Shown here one piece after another: positions 40,597 to 48,249 of a DNA stretch of 64,000 nt. Source of the DNA: Streptomyces sp. S465 (GTDB lineage Bacteria; Actinomycetota; Actinomycetes; Streptomycetales; Streptomycetaceae); NCBI RefSeq assembly GCF_026898115.1, contig NZ_CP114036.1, positions 8,364,001 through 8,428,000 of the forward strand, given 5' to 3'. Both the position numbers and the translations under genes were made by a program. The notes beneath the pieces were generated by a model. That model was not told the DNA's origin, did no database searches, and saw only the letters and a program-made list of their open reading frames with translations. Numbering within the stretch: position 1 is the first letter of the stretch; each line of letters starts with the position of its first letter.

Positions 40597-40794
40597 TCAG
40601 TCATGTCGCCGTGCGGCGCGCTCGGCCGCGAACACATCCTCCAGCCGGTAGAGGAACGCCTTGCCCTGGCGGCCCGCGGGCCGCAGCCGCTCCAACTGCA
40701 CCCACTTGCGGATGGTGGCCGGGGTGACGCCCACCTCCAGGGCGGCCACGGCGGCGGTCAGCAGGGGGTATTCGGGCGCCCGGGTGGTCCTCAC
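40597..40794 (-). CDS. Small MerR/BldC-like helix-turn-helix protein
   Basis: This 65-aa protein is a single DNA-binding domain: YPLLTAAVAALEVGVTPATIRKWVQLERLRPAGRQGKAFLYRLEDV. That is the helix-turn-helix plus beta-hairpin wing and third helix of the excisionase/MerR/BldC superfamily, with no effector domain. The GTG start overlaps the preceding TGA (GTGA). Located at the head of the tail cassette, it is the probable regulator of the structural genes, perhaps acting at the direct repeats 40554-40571 (inference). Confidence 0.8.
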   Translation of the reverse strand: MRTTRAPEYPLLTAAVAALEVGVTPATIRKWVQLERLRPAGRQGKAFLYRLEDVFAAERAARRHD

Positions 40795-41459
40795 CGGTTC
40801 ACCGCCGGTGCGGCGGAACGGCCGTCCAGGGCGGCGGTGATCTCCTCCAGGGCGATCCCGCCGCCGGCCGAGAGCTCCGCCCACTCGCCCTCCGGCCAGG
40901 AGTGCCGGTGCGCCCGGTCCGCATGGCAGCCGCAGGCCGGGTGCGGGCAGCGGCAGCCGGGGTTGATGCACAGCACCGCCCGGCGCAGCGGGAAGGCCCG
41001 CAGCGAGACCGAGGCGCACAGCGGGCAGCGGCCGCGCAGCCGGACCACGGGCTCGGCGTCCCCGAGCGCGCCCGCGCAGCGTCGCGCCATCGCGCTGACC
41101 TCGTCCAGCAGATGGCGCATCAGCACCGGGTCGGCCTCGACCCGCTCCAGCAGTCCCGCCAGGCGTACCAGCCGGACCTCGACCGTTCCCCTGGCCGCGG
41201 GCGGCAGGCCGAGCCGGTCGTGGACGGCCTCCTCCAGCTCCACCACGCCGTCGGTGATGTCGCGCAGGGTGTCGGAGACCCGCAGGCGCAACGGTGCCGA
41301 GGGCCCGTGGCGGTCGGCGCCGTCCCGCCGCCGGCCCGCGCCCAAGCGGCGCGGGGTGGCGGCCAGCTCCGCCCGCAGTTCGGGGAACTGCCGTACCAGG
41401 ACGGTGATCCAACGGCTCGCTCTGATGCGGTCAGGGTGCGCGAACGCGTCCTTGCTCAA
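40791..41459 (-). CDS. Cys-rich zinc-ribbon protein heading the tail cassette
   Basis: This 222-aa protein opens LSKDAFAHPDRIRASRWITVLVRQFPELRAEL. A helical middle follows (VSDTLRDITDGVVELEEAVHDRLGLPPAARGTVEVRLVRL), and a C-terminal zinc-ribbon-like cluster: RCPLCASVSLRAFPL, then LCINPGCRCPHPACGCHADRAH. The eight cysteines and two histidines could bind two zinc ions. I assign the TTG at 41459, preceded by GGGGGG, because no ATG or GTG with a ribosome site is available; the start is uncertain. Similar proteins accompany tail genes in Streptomyces prophage-like regions, from memory. Role unknown. Confidence 0.65.
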   Translation of the reverse strand: MSKDAFAHPDRIRASRWITVLVRQFPELRAELAATPRRLGAGRRRDGADRHGPSAPLRLRVSDTLRDITDGVVELEEAVHDRLGLPPAARGTVEVRLVRLAGLLERVEADPVLMRHLLDEVSAMARRCAGALGDAEPVVRLRGRCPLCASVSLRAFPLRRAVLCINPGCRCPHPACGCHADRAHRHSWPEGEWAELSAGGGIALEEITAALDGRSAAPAVNR

Positions 41460-41562
41460 TGGAAACCCCCCGGGTCGTCTGCCTCTTCGCTCCCTATGAA
41501 CCGCGGTCCACGCGGAACGGTTCCTACCGGAATGAGGCTTTCGAGGGGTGGCCGGGGGTCGG

Positions 41563-42357
41563 TCAGGGGAGGATCGAGTCGACATAGCCGCCGTCGACGC
41601 GGACGGCGCCGCCGGTGGTGGCCGAGGCGAGCGGGGAGCTGAGGTAGACCGCCATGTTGGCGATCTCCTCGGGCTCGATCAGCCGCTGGAGCAGCGACTG
41701 CGGCCGGTGCTTGGCCATGAACTCCCGCTGGGCCTCCTCCCAGGGCAGCTCCGGGTCCACCAGCTCGTACACGAAGTCCTCGACCCCGCCGGTGTGGGTC
41801 GGCCCGGCGATCAGCGAGTTGACCGTGACCCCGGTGCCGGCGGCCTCCTTGGCGAAGCCGCGGGTGACGGCGAGCAGCGCGGTCTTGGACATCCCGTAGT
41901 GGATCATCTCGGCGGGGATGACGACGGCGGAGTCACTGGCGACGTTCAGGATCCGGCCCCATGAGCGGTCCTTCATCCCGGGCAGATAGCCGCGGATCAT
42001 CCGGACGGCGGCCAGGACGTTCACCTCGAAGTAGCGCCGCCACTCCGCGTCGCTGATCTCCAGCGCCGGAGCGGCCCCGAAGATGCCGAGGTTGTTGACC
42101 AGGACATCGGCGTCCGGAACGGCGCCGGTGACCTGGCGGGCGCCGTCCTCGGAGGTGATGTCGCCGGGGGCGGGGACGAACGAGCCGCCCGCCGTCTCCT
42201 CCTCGAGCTTCTGGATGGCGGCCTCGACGGACTCCGGCCGGCGGCCGTTGACGGCGACACGGGCGCCCGCCCGCGCCAGGCCGGCCGCGATGGCGAACCC
42301 GATGCCCTGGGTGGAGCCGGTGACCAGGGCGGTCCTACCGGAAAGGTCGATCTGCAC
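41563..42357 (-). CDS. SDR-family oxidoreductase
   Basis: This 264-aa classical SDR has TGSTQGIGFAIAAGLARAGA (cofactor site at about 14-21), a Thr/Asp-type PGDITSEDGARQ, and VLVNNLGIFG. Catalytic Ser is in NVASDSAVVIP, Tyr/Lys in YGMSKTALL, and the C-terminal GGAVRVDGGYVDSILP is present. Asn-Leu-Gly replaces the usual NNAG. GTG start at 42357 after AAGGAG. Cytoplasmic; substrate unknown. It stands between the tail cassette and a secreted amidase gene and is probably monocistronic. Confidence 0.93.
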   Translation of the reverse strand: MQIDLSGRTALVTGSTQGIGFAIAAGLARAGARVAVNGRRPESVEAAIQKLEEETAGGSFVPAPGDITSEDGARQVTGAVPDADVLVNNLGIFGAAPALEISDAEWRRYFEVNVLAAVRMIRGYLPGMKDRSWGRILNVASDSAVVIPAEMIHYGMSKTALLAVTRGFAKEAAGTGVTVNSLIAGPTHTGGVEDFVYELVDPELPWEEAQREFMAKHRPQSLLQRLIEPEEIANMAVYLSSPLASATTGGAVRVDGGYVDSILP

Positions 42358-42610
42358 GGCGCTCCTTCGTCGATGCCTTGGACGCCCGCAATGCTTGCGT
42401 ACGCCTTTAGTTGCGTGCGCGCCATACTAGCGCAGTCGGCTCTGGGGAGGCGGTCTCCGCCGCGGGGATTCGGCCACGGCCGTCGTGCAGCGTGCGGTCA
42501 TCACATCACGGGGCCGGCCGCTCGCCGGTGTGCGCCGGATTTTCGTCGAGCGCGGGTGTCGGACCGGTGCGCGGCGGTCCGCCAAAGCGGCGGACCCGCC
42601 CGGAAAGGGA

Positions 42611-42640
42611 TGGACCCCGCCCGGAAAGGGGCGGGGTCCA
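42611..42640 (-). terminator. Perfect 12-bp stem terminator after the amidase-domain gene
   Basis: Arms 42611-42622 and 42629-42640 pair perfectly around GGAAAG, 37 bp beyond the amidase-domain gene stop. The upstream DNA repeats part of the arm (CCCGCCCGGAAAGGG occurs twice, near 42597 and 42616). The rest of the 319-bp gap 42358-42676 shows only the SDR upstream region; I see no gene in it. Confidence 0.75.
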
Positions 42641-42676
42641 CGGCCGCGGGAAGCGCGTTCGCACGCGCCGGGTGCC

Positions 42677-43816
42677 TCAGGTGCGGTAGGCGTAGTAGGC
42701 CGAGTTGGGGTACGAGGCGATGATGCTGGCCACGGACCTGCGGTAGGTGTTCACCGAGTGGTAGGTCAGATACGGGACCCCGCTCGCGCTCCGGTAGGTG
42801 ACGACCATGGTGTGGTCCTTGGACCCGTCCTTGTCGAAGTCCATCTGCATCACGTCGCCGACGCCCATGTCGTAGACGTTCGCCAGGTTGGTGGCCCGCT
42901 TGGAGTCCAGCGTGAACCAGGACCACTCGTTGGCGCCCACCCAGGACGTCGACTGGTACGAGGTGTCGTACCACCAGCTGTGGTAGTCGTCGTAGTCGCC
43001 GGACTGGTGGGCCCAGCCGCCCGCCTTCAGGGCCTGGCTCACGAAGTTGGTGCAGTCCCCGCCGTCGTCGTTGAACTTCCGGTAGGCGGTGTTGTAGTTC
43101 TGCCAGTACTTCTCCGCGTACGAGGCCATCGCCGCGTAGTCATAGCTGCCCGCGGGCTTCGTCTGCGGCCTTGACGGCACCGTGGTGGCGGCGGGCGTCG
43201 CCTCAGGCAGGGCCGTCGTCCCGGCCGCCACCCGCGCCGTACCGGGCTCGTTGACCGCCAGCGGACCGTCGTCGGCCGAGGTGAGGCCGGTCAGCTGCCA
43301 CGTTCCGTCCGCCGCGGCGGTGAAGCTCAGCCGGTGGTGTGCCTGGAAGCCGGTGGTCGTGGGCTCGTCGCCGCGCACCTTCCGGTACGTCAGCGTCGTG
43401 GTCTCGGTGGCCTGGACCGTGGCGTGCCCGGCCTCGACCCGCACCCCGTCCACCGCCACCCGGGTGTCGGCGGAGGTGTACGCCTCGCCCAGGGCCGCCA
43501 GCCGCGCCTTGCGGGTGCGCAGCGCGGACAGCGCGGTGTCCTCGGCCCGGGTCGCGCCGGCCGACAGGCGGACGTTGTTCGCGGCGAGCGGGGCCGCGCG
43601 CCGCGCAGACCGCTCGTTGTCCAGCAGAGCCGCCGTGCGCTGGGTCAGCACCGCGTCGGCCAGCCGTCCGAAGGACTGCGCGGTCGCGGCGTCCACGGTG
43701 CCGGCCGCCGCCGCGTTCTCCGCCGCGCTCGCGGCGGAGGCGGGCAGGGCCACGGCGGACAGGGCCGCCGTCAGCACGGCCCCCACGGCGGCGGATCTGA
43801 AGGTCGTTGACTTCAC
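42677..43816 (-). CDS. Secreted amidase-domain protein (Amidase_6-type, NlpC/P60-like fold)
   Basis: This 379-aa exported protein has an N-terminal signal (FRSAAVGAVLTAALSAVALP, cleavage after ASAA near residue 32). A helical/linker region up to about 215 follows, then the PF12671-type catalytic domain: YDYAAMASYAEKYWQNYNTAYRKFNDDGGDCTNFVSQALKAGGW with the nucleophile Cys in DCTNFVSQ, and a later His in SKDHTMVVTY. Family members are thought to cleave cell-wall or peptide amides. A GTG at 43816 has GAGGGG upstream. A perfect 12-bp inverted repeat lies about 50 bp upstream. Confidence 0.9.
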   Translation of the reverse strand: MKSTTFRSAAVGAVLTAALSAVALPASAASAAENAAAAGTVDAATAQSFGRLADAVLTQRTAALLDNERSARRAAPLAANNVRLSAGATRAEDTALSALRTRKARLAALGEAYTSADTRVAVDGVRVEAGHATVQATETTTLTYRKVRGDEPTTTGFQAHHRLSFTAAADGTWQLTGLTSADDGPLAVNEPGTARVAAGTTALPEATPAATTVPSRPQTKPAGSYDYAAMASYAEKYWQNYNTAYRKFNDDGGDCTNFVSQALKAGGWAHQSGDYDDYHSWWYDTSYQSTSWVGANEWSWFTLDSKRATNLANVYDMGVGDVMQMDFDKDGSKDHTMVVTYRSASGVPYLTYHSVNTYRRSVASIIASYPNSAYYAYRT

Positions 43817-43864
43817 GTGTATGTCCCCTCCACACTCCCGGACCGGACGGACCGGGGCCACCGC

Positions 43865-43906
43865 ATCATCACATGAACTCCACGGATGCGAGGCTCATGT
43901 GATGAT
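43865..43906. promoter_or_regulatory. Perfect 12-bp A+T-rich inverted repeat between P450 and amidase genes
   Basis: ATCATCACATGA (43865-43876) and TCATGTGATGAT (43895-43906) are exact reverse complements separated by 18 bp. It lies between the end of the P450 gene (43941) and the start of the amidase-domain gene (43816). The A+T-rich arms are unlike the local G+C-rich terminators, so an operator for the amidase gene is more likely than a terminator for the P450 gene. Both remain possible. Confidence 0.55.
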
Positions 43907-43940
43907 TTCGGTCGGGTGCGGAACGGGCCCTACCGCGTCG

Positions 43941-45155
43941 TCACCAGGTGACGGGCAGCTCATGCGCTCCGTAGATGACCATGTCGCTGCGCATCGGGAC
44001 CTCCTCCGGAGGCACGGCGAGCCGCAGTCCCGGGAACCGGCGGATCAGCCCGCGGTAGCCCGCCACCAGCTCGATCCTGGCCAGATGCTGGCCCAGGCAC
44101 TGGTGGATGCCGTATCCGAAGGCGAGATGGCTGCTGCGGGCACGCTCGATGTTCAGCGTGTCCGGGTCGTCCACCAGCGCCGGGTCCCGGTTCACCGCGG
44201 GGATCGAGACGGCCACGGACTGGCCGGCCGTGATGGTGACACCGCCCACGACGACGTCCTCCAGCGCGATGCGGACGGGGAAGGCGTTGACGATGCTGAG
44301 GTAGCGCAGCAGCTCCTCGACGGCCCGCGGGAGGAGCGACTCGTCCTCCCGCAGCCGCCGCAGCTGCTCGGGGTGGCGCAGCAGGGCGAAGGTGCCGAGG
44401 CTGAGCATGTTGGTCGTGGTCTCGTGGCCGGCGATCAGCAGCAGCCCCGCGATACCGGCGATCTCCTCGTCGGTGAACTCGTCGACGGCGGTCAGCAGGG
44501 AGATCAGATCGTCCCGCGGCTCCTTGCGCTTGGCTTGGATCAGCGTGCCCAGGTAAGTCTGGAGCGCGGCCCGCCCGGCGACGAACTCCTCGTCGGTGCG
44601 GTCCTGGCGCAGCAGCTGAGCGGCCACGGTCTGGAACAGCTCCCGCTCCTCGTACGGCACGCCGAGCATCTCGCAGATCACCAGCGAGGGGATGGGCAGG
44701 GCGAAGTGCCGGACCAGATCGGCCGGTTTGCCCGCCGCCTCCAGGGCGTCCAGCCGCTCGGCCACGATGTCCTCGATACGCTCCTCCAGCTCACGCATCC
44801 GCCGCACGGTGAAGTACTTGGTGAGCTGCCCCCGGTAGCGTCCGTGCTCCGGCGCGTCCATGGCCAGGAACGACCCCGCCCCGCTGCTCCGCTCCCGCCG
44901 GATCGACTCGGGGACCTCCCGCATCGCGTCGTCGCCGCGCCAGCGCTCGGCGCTGAAACGAGGGTCGCGCAGCACCTCCCGCGCCTCGTGATAGCCGGTC
45001 ACCAGCCAGCCGGCGCTGCCGCCGACGAACCTCAGCGGACTGATCGGCGGCCCGCTGAGCAGCGCGCGTGCCGGGTTGATGTAGTCGTCCCGCTCATTCG
45101 GATACGAAGGGAGGTCTCGGAGGTCGTCATGGGTCGTGGGCATCGGTGTGTTCAC
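43941..45155 (-). CDS. Cytochrome P450
   Basis: This 404-aa P450 has its I-helix motif AGHETT at 242-247, the ExxR in E281-L-L-R284, and the heme loop FGYGIHQCLG at 346-355 with Cys353. The YGIHQCLGQHLARIEL form is typical of the CYP105/107-like groups of Streptomyces. GTG start at 45155 after AAGGAGAG. It is divergent from a TetR gene whose candidate operator overlaps the shared region. No dedicated ferredoxin gene is adjacent. Substrate unknown; a xenobiotic-inducible monooxygenase is plausible. Confidence 0.95.
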   Translation of the reverse strand: MNTPMPTTHDDLRDLPSYPNERDDYINPARALLSGPPISPLRFVGGSAGWLVTGYHEAREVLRDPRFSAERWRGDDAMREVPESIRRERSSGAGSFLAMDAPEHGRYRGQLTKYFTVRRMRELEERIEDIVAERLDALEAAGKPADLVRHFALPIPSLVICEMLGVPYEERELFQTVAAQLLRQDRTDEEFVAGRAALQTYLGTLIQAKRKEPRDDLISLLTAVDEFTDEEIAGIAGLLLIAGHETTTNMLSLGTFALLRHPEQLRRLREDESLLPRAVEELLRYLSIVNAFPVRIALEDVVVGGVTITAGQSVAVSIPAVNRDPALVDDPDTLNIERARSSHLAFGYGIHQCLGQHLARIELVAGYRGLIRRFPGLRLAVPPEEVPMRSDMVIYGAHELPVTW

Positions 45156-45185
45156 GATGGCTCTCCTTCGTGATTCCTGGAACCG

Positions 45186-45211
45186 CCCGGAACGAACGTC
45201 CCGGAACGAAC
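45186..45211. repeat. 12-bp direct repeat CCCGGAACGAAC upstream of the P450
   Basis: Copies at 45186-45197 and 45200-45211 (14-bp period) lie about 30-55 bp before the P450 start, in the promoter-proximal region of the divergent pair. Confidence 0.55.
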
Positions 45212-45236
45212 TTTCCGGAGCATCGGCCGCGGCCTT

Positions 45237-45267
45237 CGATAGGGAACGCTACCGATAGGGTTCCCTA
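45237..45267. promoter_or_regulatory. Candidate TetR operator: CGATAGGG repeats with TAGGG-TT-CCCTA dyad
   Basis: CGATAGGG occurs at 45237-45244 and 45253-45260 (16-bp period). TAGGG (45256-45260) with CCCTA (45263-45267) forms a dyad, and TAGGGAA (45240) with TTCCCTA (45261) a wider one. All lie between the P450 and TetR genes. The nested symmetry suits cooperative binding of two TetR dimers. Confidence 0.55.
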
Positions 45268-45343
45268 CTGAACAGGGGGACGGATCGGATACCGTACGGA
45301 TCTGGCCATGTTGGTCGAACAACTGGGGGAGAGGGGCACACCG

Positions 45344-45952
45344 ATGCCGCCGCAGCGGTCAAAGACCGTGGAAGCGCTGCTCGTCGGGGCGGAGCGGGCG
45401 TTCGCCGAACGCGGTTTCCACGGGGCCTCGATCGGATACATCTGCCAGTGCGCGGGCAGGACCACCGGGGCCTTCTACTCCAACTACGACAGCAAGCTGA
45501 AACTCTTCCTCGATGTCTTCCGGCGGCACGGCGACCGCACCGCCGACTACATCGGGGAGCGGATCGCCCATGTGGACACCAAACGGGACCTCGCCCCCCA
45601 GCTCGCCCGGATCTTCGCCGGAATCTTCAGCGGGGAGCACCTGGACGCCCGGTGGGTCTTCATCCACCTCGAATTCCGGATGATGGCGCTGCGGGACCAC
45701 GAGGCCGCCACCGCCCTGGTGGACCACGAGAACTGGTTCAGCGGCCGCATCGGCACCATGCTGGACGCGCTGTTCGAGCGGGCCGGCCACCGGCCCGCGC
45801 TGACCGGCACCGAACTGGCCGCGCTGCTCGGCGCGATGACACGGGGCATCAAGCTGGACCGGGCCATCTACGCCGTGGGCGGGGTCGCCGACCCGCTCTC
45901 GTCGGACCAGGTGGCGAGGGCGCTGGAGGGCCTGTTCCGCTCCGTGATGTGA
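45344..45952 (+). CDS. TetR-family regulator
   Basis: This 202-aa protein has its HTH at about residues 10-55: TVEALLVGAERAFAERGFHGASIGYICQCAGRTTGAFYSNYDSK LKLF, with the diagnostic GAFYSNYDSK. An ATG at 45308 is in frame, but the ATG at 45344 is preceded by GGGGGAGAGGGG and is the better start. It is divergent from the P450 and probably represses it. It is followed by a strong bidirectional terminator. Confidence 0.9.
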   Translation: MPPQRSKTVEALLVGAERAFAERGFHGASIGYICQCAGRTTGAFYSNYDSKLKLFLDVFRRHGDRTADYIGERIAHVDTKRDLAPQLARIFAGIFSGEHLDARWVFIHLEFRMMALRDHEAATALVDHENWFSGRIGTMLDALFERAGHRPALTGTELAALLGAMTRGIKLDRAIYAVGGVADPLSSDQVARALEGLFRSVM

Positions 45953-45972
45953 GACCGCCGCACGCGGCGAAC

Positions 45973-46001
45973 GCCGCCCGCCGGGTGTCCCGGCGGGCGG
46001 C
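45973..46001. terminator. Bidirectional terminator, 13-bp perfect stem with 3-nt loop
   Basis: The arms 45973-45985 and 45989-46001 pair exactly around TGT, between the stop of the TetR gene (+) and the stop of the subtilisin gene (-). Confidence 0.8.
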
Positions 46002-46046
46002 GCTTACGCGGTGGTCGCTTACGCGGTGGTCGCTTACGCGGTGGTC
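46002..46046. repeat. Three perfect 15-bp tandem repeats between terminator and protease stop
   Basis: GCTTACGCGGTGGTC is repeated three times (46002-46016, 46017-46031, 46032-46046). The next bases, GCTA, continue a fourth copy into the protease stop codon at 46048. No coding function; likely replication slippage at a hairpin. Confidence 0.85.
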
Positions 46047-46047
46047 G

Positions 46048-47256
46048 CTACTCGACTACCTTGAGCAGCTTGTTGGGCGAGCCCGAGCCGATACCGGACA
46101 GGGCCCCCGAGGTGGCCCCGTTCACCAGCGCGGACCCCACCGCGGACGGTGCCGCGGAGGGGTGGCCGGAGAGATAGACCGCCGCGGCTCCCGAGACGTG
46201 CGGAGCCGCGAACGAGGTGCCATTGCCGGTGTAGGTGGCGGTGTCGGAGGAGTTCCAGCCGGCGGTGATGTTCGAACCCGGGGCGAAGAGGTCCACGACC
46301 GACCCGTAGTTGGAGTAGCTCGCCCGCGCGTCGGCGCTGGTGGTGGCGCCGACCGTGAGGGCGGCCGCCACCCTGGCGGGGGAGTAGTTCGCGGCGTTGG
46401 CGCTCGAGTTGCCCGCGGCGATGGAGTAGGTCACGCCGGAGGCGATGGAGTTGTTCACCGCGGTGTCCAGCGAGGTGCTGGCGCCGCCGCCCAGCGACAC
46501 ATTGGCCACCGACGGGCCGGAGTGGTTGGCGGTGATCCAGTCCACGCCCGCGATGACACCGGCCGTGGTGCCCGACCCGTCGTTGCCGAGCACCCGCACC
46601 GCCACGATCTTCGCCTTCTTGGCCACGCCGTAGGTGCTGCCGGCGACGGTCGTGGCCACGTGGGTCCCATGGCCGTAACCGTCCTGCGCGGTGGTGTCGT
46701 TGTCCACGAAGTCATAGCCGTAGGAGGCCCGGCCGCTGATCTCCGTATGGGTGATCCGCACGCCGGTGTCCAGGACGTAGACCGTCACCCCGCTGCCGGC
46801 GCTGTCCGGGTAGGTGTACGTGCCGCTCAGCGGCAGACCGGCCTGGTCGACCCGGTCCAGGCCCCAGGGGGCGTTGGTCTGGGTGGCATCGGCGTGGACC
46901 TCGCGGTCCTGCTCGACGGAGGCGACGGCCGGATCGGCGGCGAGCCGTCTGGCCTCGGTGGCGCTCAGCTTCGCCGCATAGCCGTTCAGCGCCGTGGTGT
47001 AGGTCCGCCGCACCTCGCCGCCGTATCCGGAGACGAGGTCCTTCCCCTCGCCGGAGGTGGCCTTCAGCCCGGATGTCTTCTTCAAGGTGATGATGTAGCT
47101 GCCGGGGATCGCGTCGGCGGCGCCGGCGTGCAGCACCGTGCCTTCGGCCGGTGCGGCGTGCGCGGGGAGCGCCGTGCCTGCTCCGACGCAGACGGCGGCG
47201 GCCGCCGCCGCGATCGCTGCGGCGATCCGCCGCTTGGTGGTACGCATCACTGCCAT
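46048..47256 (-). CDS. Secreted S8 family subtilisin-like serine protease
   Basis: This 402-aa preproenzyme has a signal peptide (RRIAAAIAAAAAAVCVGAGT, cleavage after LPAHA near residue 34) and an I9 propeptide (about 50-122, GSYIITLKKTSG ... ALNGYAAKLSATEARRLA). The catalytic domain carries Asp in TVYVLDTGVRITH, His in DGYGHGTHVATTVAG, oxyanion Asn in YSIAAGNSS and Ser in GNGTSFAAPHVSG. The pattern matches extracellular proteinase-K-like actinobacterial proteases that degrade protein for nutrition. The ATG at 47256 is 10 nt after GGAGGAA. The 281-bp upstream gap shows no other gene. Confidence 0.95.
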   Translation of the reverse strand: MAVMRTTKRRIAAAIAAAAAAVCVGAGTALPAHAAPAEGTVLHAGAADAIPGSYIITLKKTSGLKATSGEGKDLVSGYGGEVRRTYTTALNGYAAKLSATEARRLAADPAVASVEQDREVHADATQTNAPWGLDRVDQAGLPLSGTYTYPDSAGSGVTVYVLDTGVRITHTEISGRASYGYDFVDNDTTAQDGYGHGTHVATTVAGSTYGVAKKAKIVAVRVLGNDGSGTTAGVIAGVDWITANHSGPSVANVSLGGGASTSLDTAVNNSIASGVTYSIAAGNSSANAANYSPARVAAALTVGATTSADARASYSNYGSVVDLFAPGSNITAGWNSSDTATYTGNGTSFAAPHVSGAAAVYLSGHPSAAPSAVGSALVNGATSGALSGIGSGSPNKLLKVVE

Positions 47257-47537
47257 CGCGAGGGTTCCTCCTCGGTCGGTGGCGCGCCGTGGTGCGTGCG
47301 CGCTCTATGGGTGGTGTGGGACCGCGCGGTGCACCGGAAGCGCACGGTGAGCGCCCCGGCCTCTCGAGGATTCGTCGCGGTGGAAGCGCACCACAAGCGA
47401 TGTCATATGCATGCCACACGATTGAAGCGGTGGGCCACCCGCCGTCATGCGGGGCCATGTTGCCGTCACGATGCGGTAAAAGCACTGCGGCTCCCGGCCT
47501 CGCCGAGGGCCCGGGAGCCGCCGGGGTCCGGCGGGCG

Positions 47538-48014
47538 TCAGCTCGCCCTGCGGAAGCTGTCGATGGGGCCGCCGAAGCCGCCCTCGGGGCCGTCCCAGTT
47601 GATCGCCAGCGCGTCATCGCCCTTCATCTGGACGGTGCCCCGGCCCCGACCGCCATCGCTGCCGCCCTCGCACGACAGGGTCAGGGAGGGCGCGTCCGCG
47701 CCGTCCTCCTGACCGGGCTTCAGCGTGCCGGTGCAGTCGAGCTTCGGCCCCTTCGCGGTGACCTCGCCGTCCGCGATGGTGAGGGTCGCCAGGGCGTCGT
47801 CGGACTTCGCCGCCACGATGGACTTCCAGGACCCCGTCGAACGCTCGATGATCGTGCGCTGGGCCGACGGGCTCGAACTGGGCGACTGCCGGGCGGTCGA
47901 GGTGGCTCCGCCACTCGGCTTCGATTCCTTCTGACCGTCATCGCTGTTTCCACAGCCGCTGACGACAAGGCCGACGATGACCGAAGTGACTGCCATGTGC
48001 ACTGCCTTGCGCAC
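47538..48014 (-). CDS. Small lipoprotein of unknown function
   Basis: This 158-aa protein has a lipoprotein signal: VRKAVHMAVTSVIVGLVVSG, with lipobox VVSGC, and Cys22 as the lipidation site. A Ser/Thr/Pro/Gln-rich linker (to about residue 55) follows, then a beta-rich domain with two Cys (KLDCTGTLKPG, LTLSCEGG) that likely pair. Its repeated pattern of short strands (ATLTIADGEVTAKGPKLDC, GTVQMKGDDALAINW) suggests a small binding or anchoring domain at the outer face of the membrane. GTG start after AAGGAG. I do not recognise a named family. Confidence 0.8.
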   Translation of the reverse strand: MRKAVHMAVTSVIVGLVVSGCGNSDDGQKESKPSGGATSTARQSPSSSPSAQRTIIERSTGSWKSIVAAKSDDALATLTIADGEVTAKGPKLDCTGTLKPGQEDGADAPSLTLSCEGGSDGGRGRGTVQMKGDDALAINWDGPEGGFGGPIDSFRRAS

Positions 48015-48249
48015 GTGATCTCCTTTTGCTTCACAACCGGGCATGTCAACCTAACAGCCCGGGTCACCACCCCCACCACGGGCCTGGCCTGCGAAGACAC
48101 CGTCCGGGCCGGGAACCTGCGCGCGCGACCGGCCTGATGTGCCCGGCGCTTTCGAAGGCCCGTGAAACGGTCAATACAGTACGTCGGTGGGCGGACCGCC
48201 GACCGGGCCGCACGACATGGCGAACGGCGGGGTGAGGAGGAGCACTGCT

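Noticed and set aside
33512..41459. Contractile injection system (eCIS or R-type tailocin)
   Set aside because: No sheath, gp25-like baseplate, spike or AAA+ ATPase gene; order and motifs are those of a non-contractile siphophage tail.
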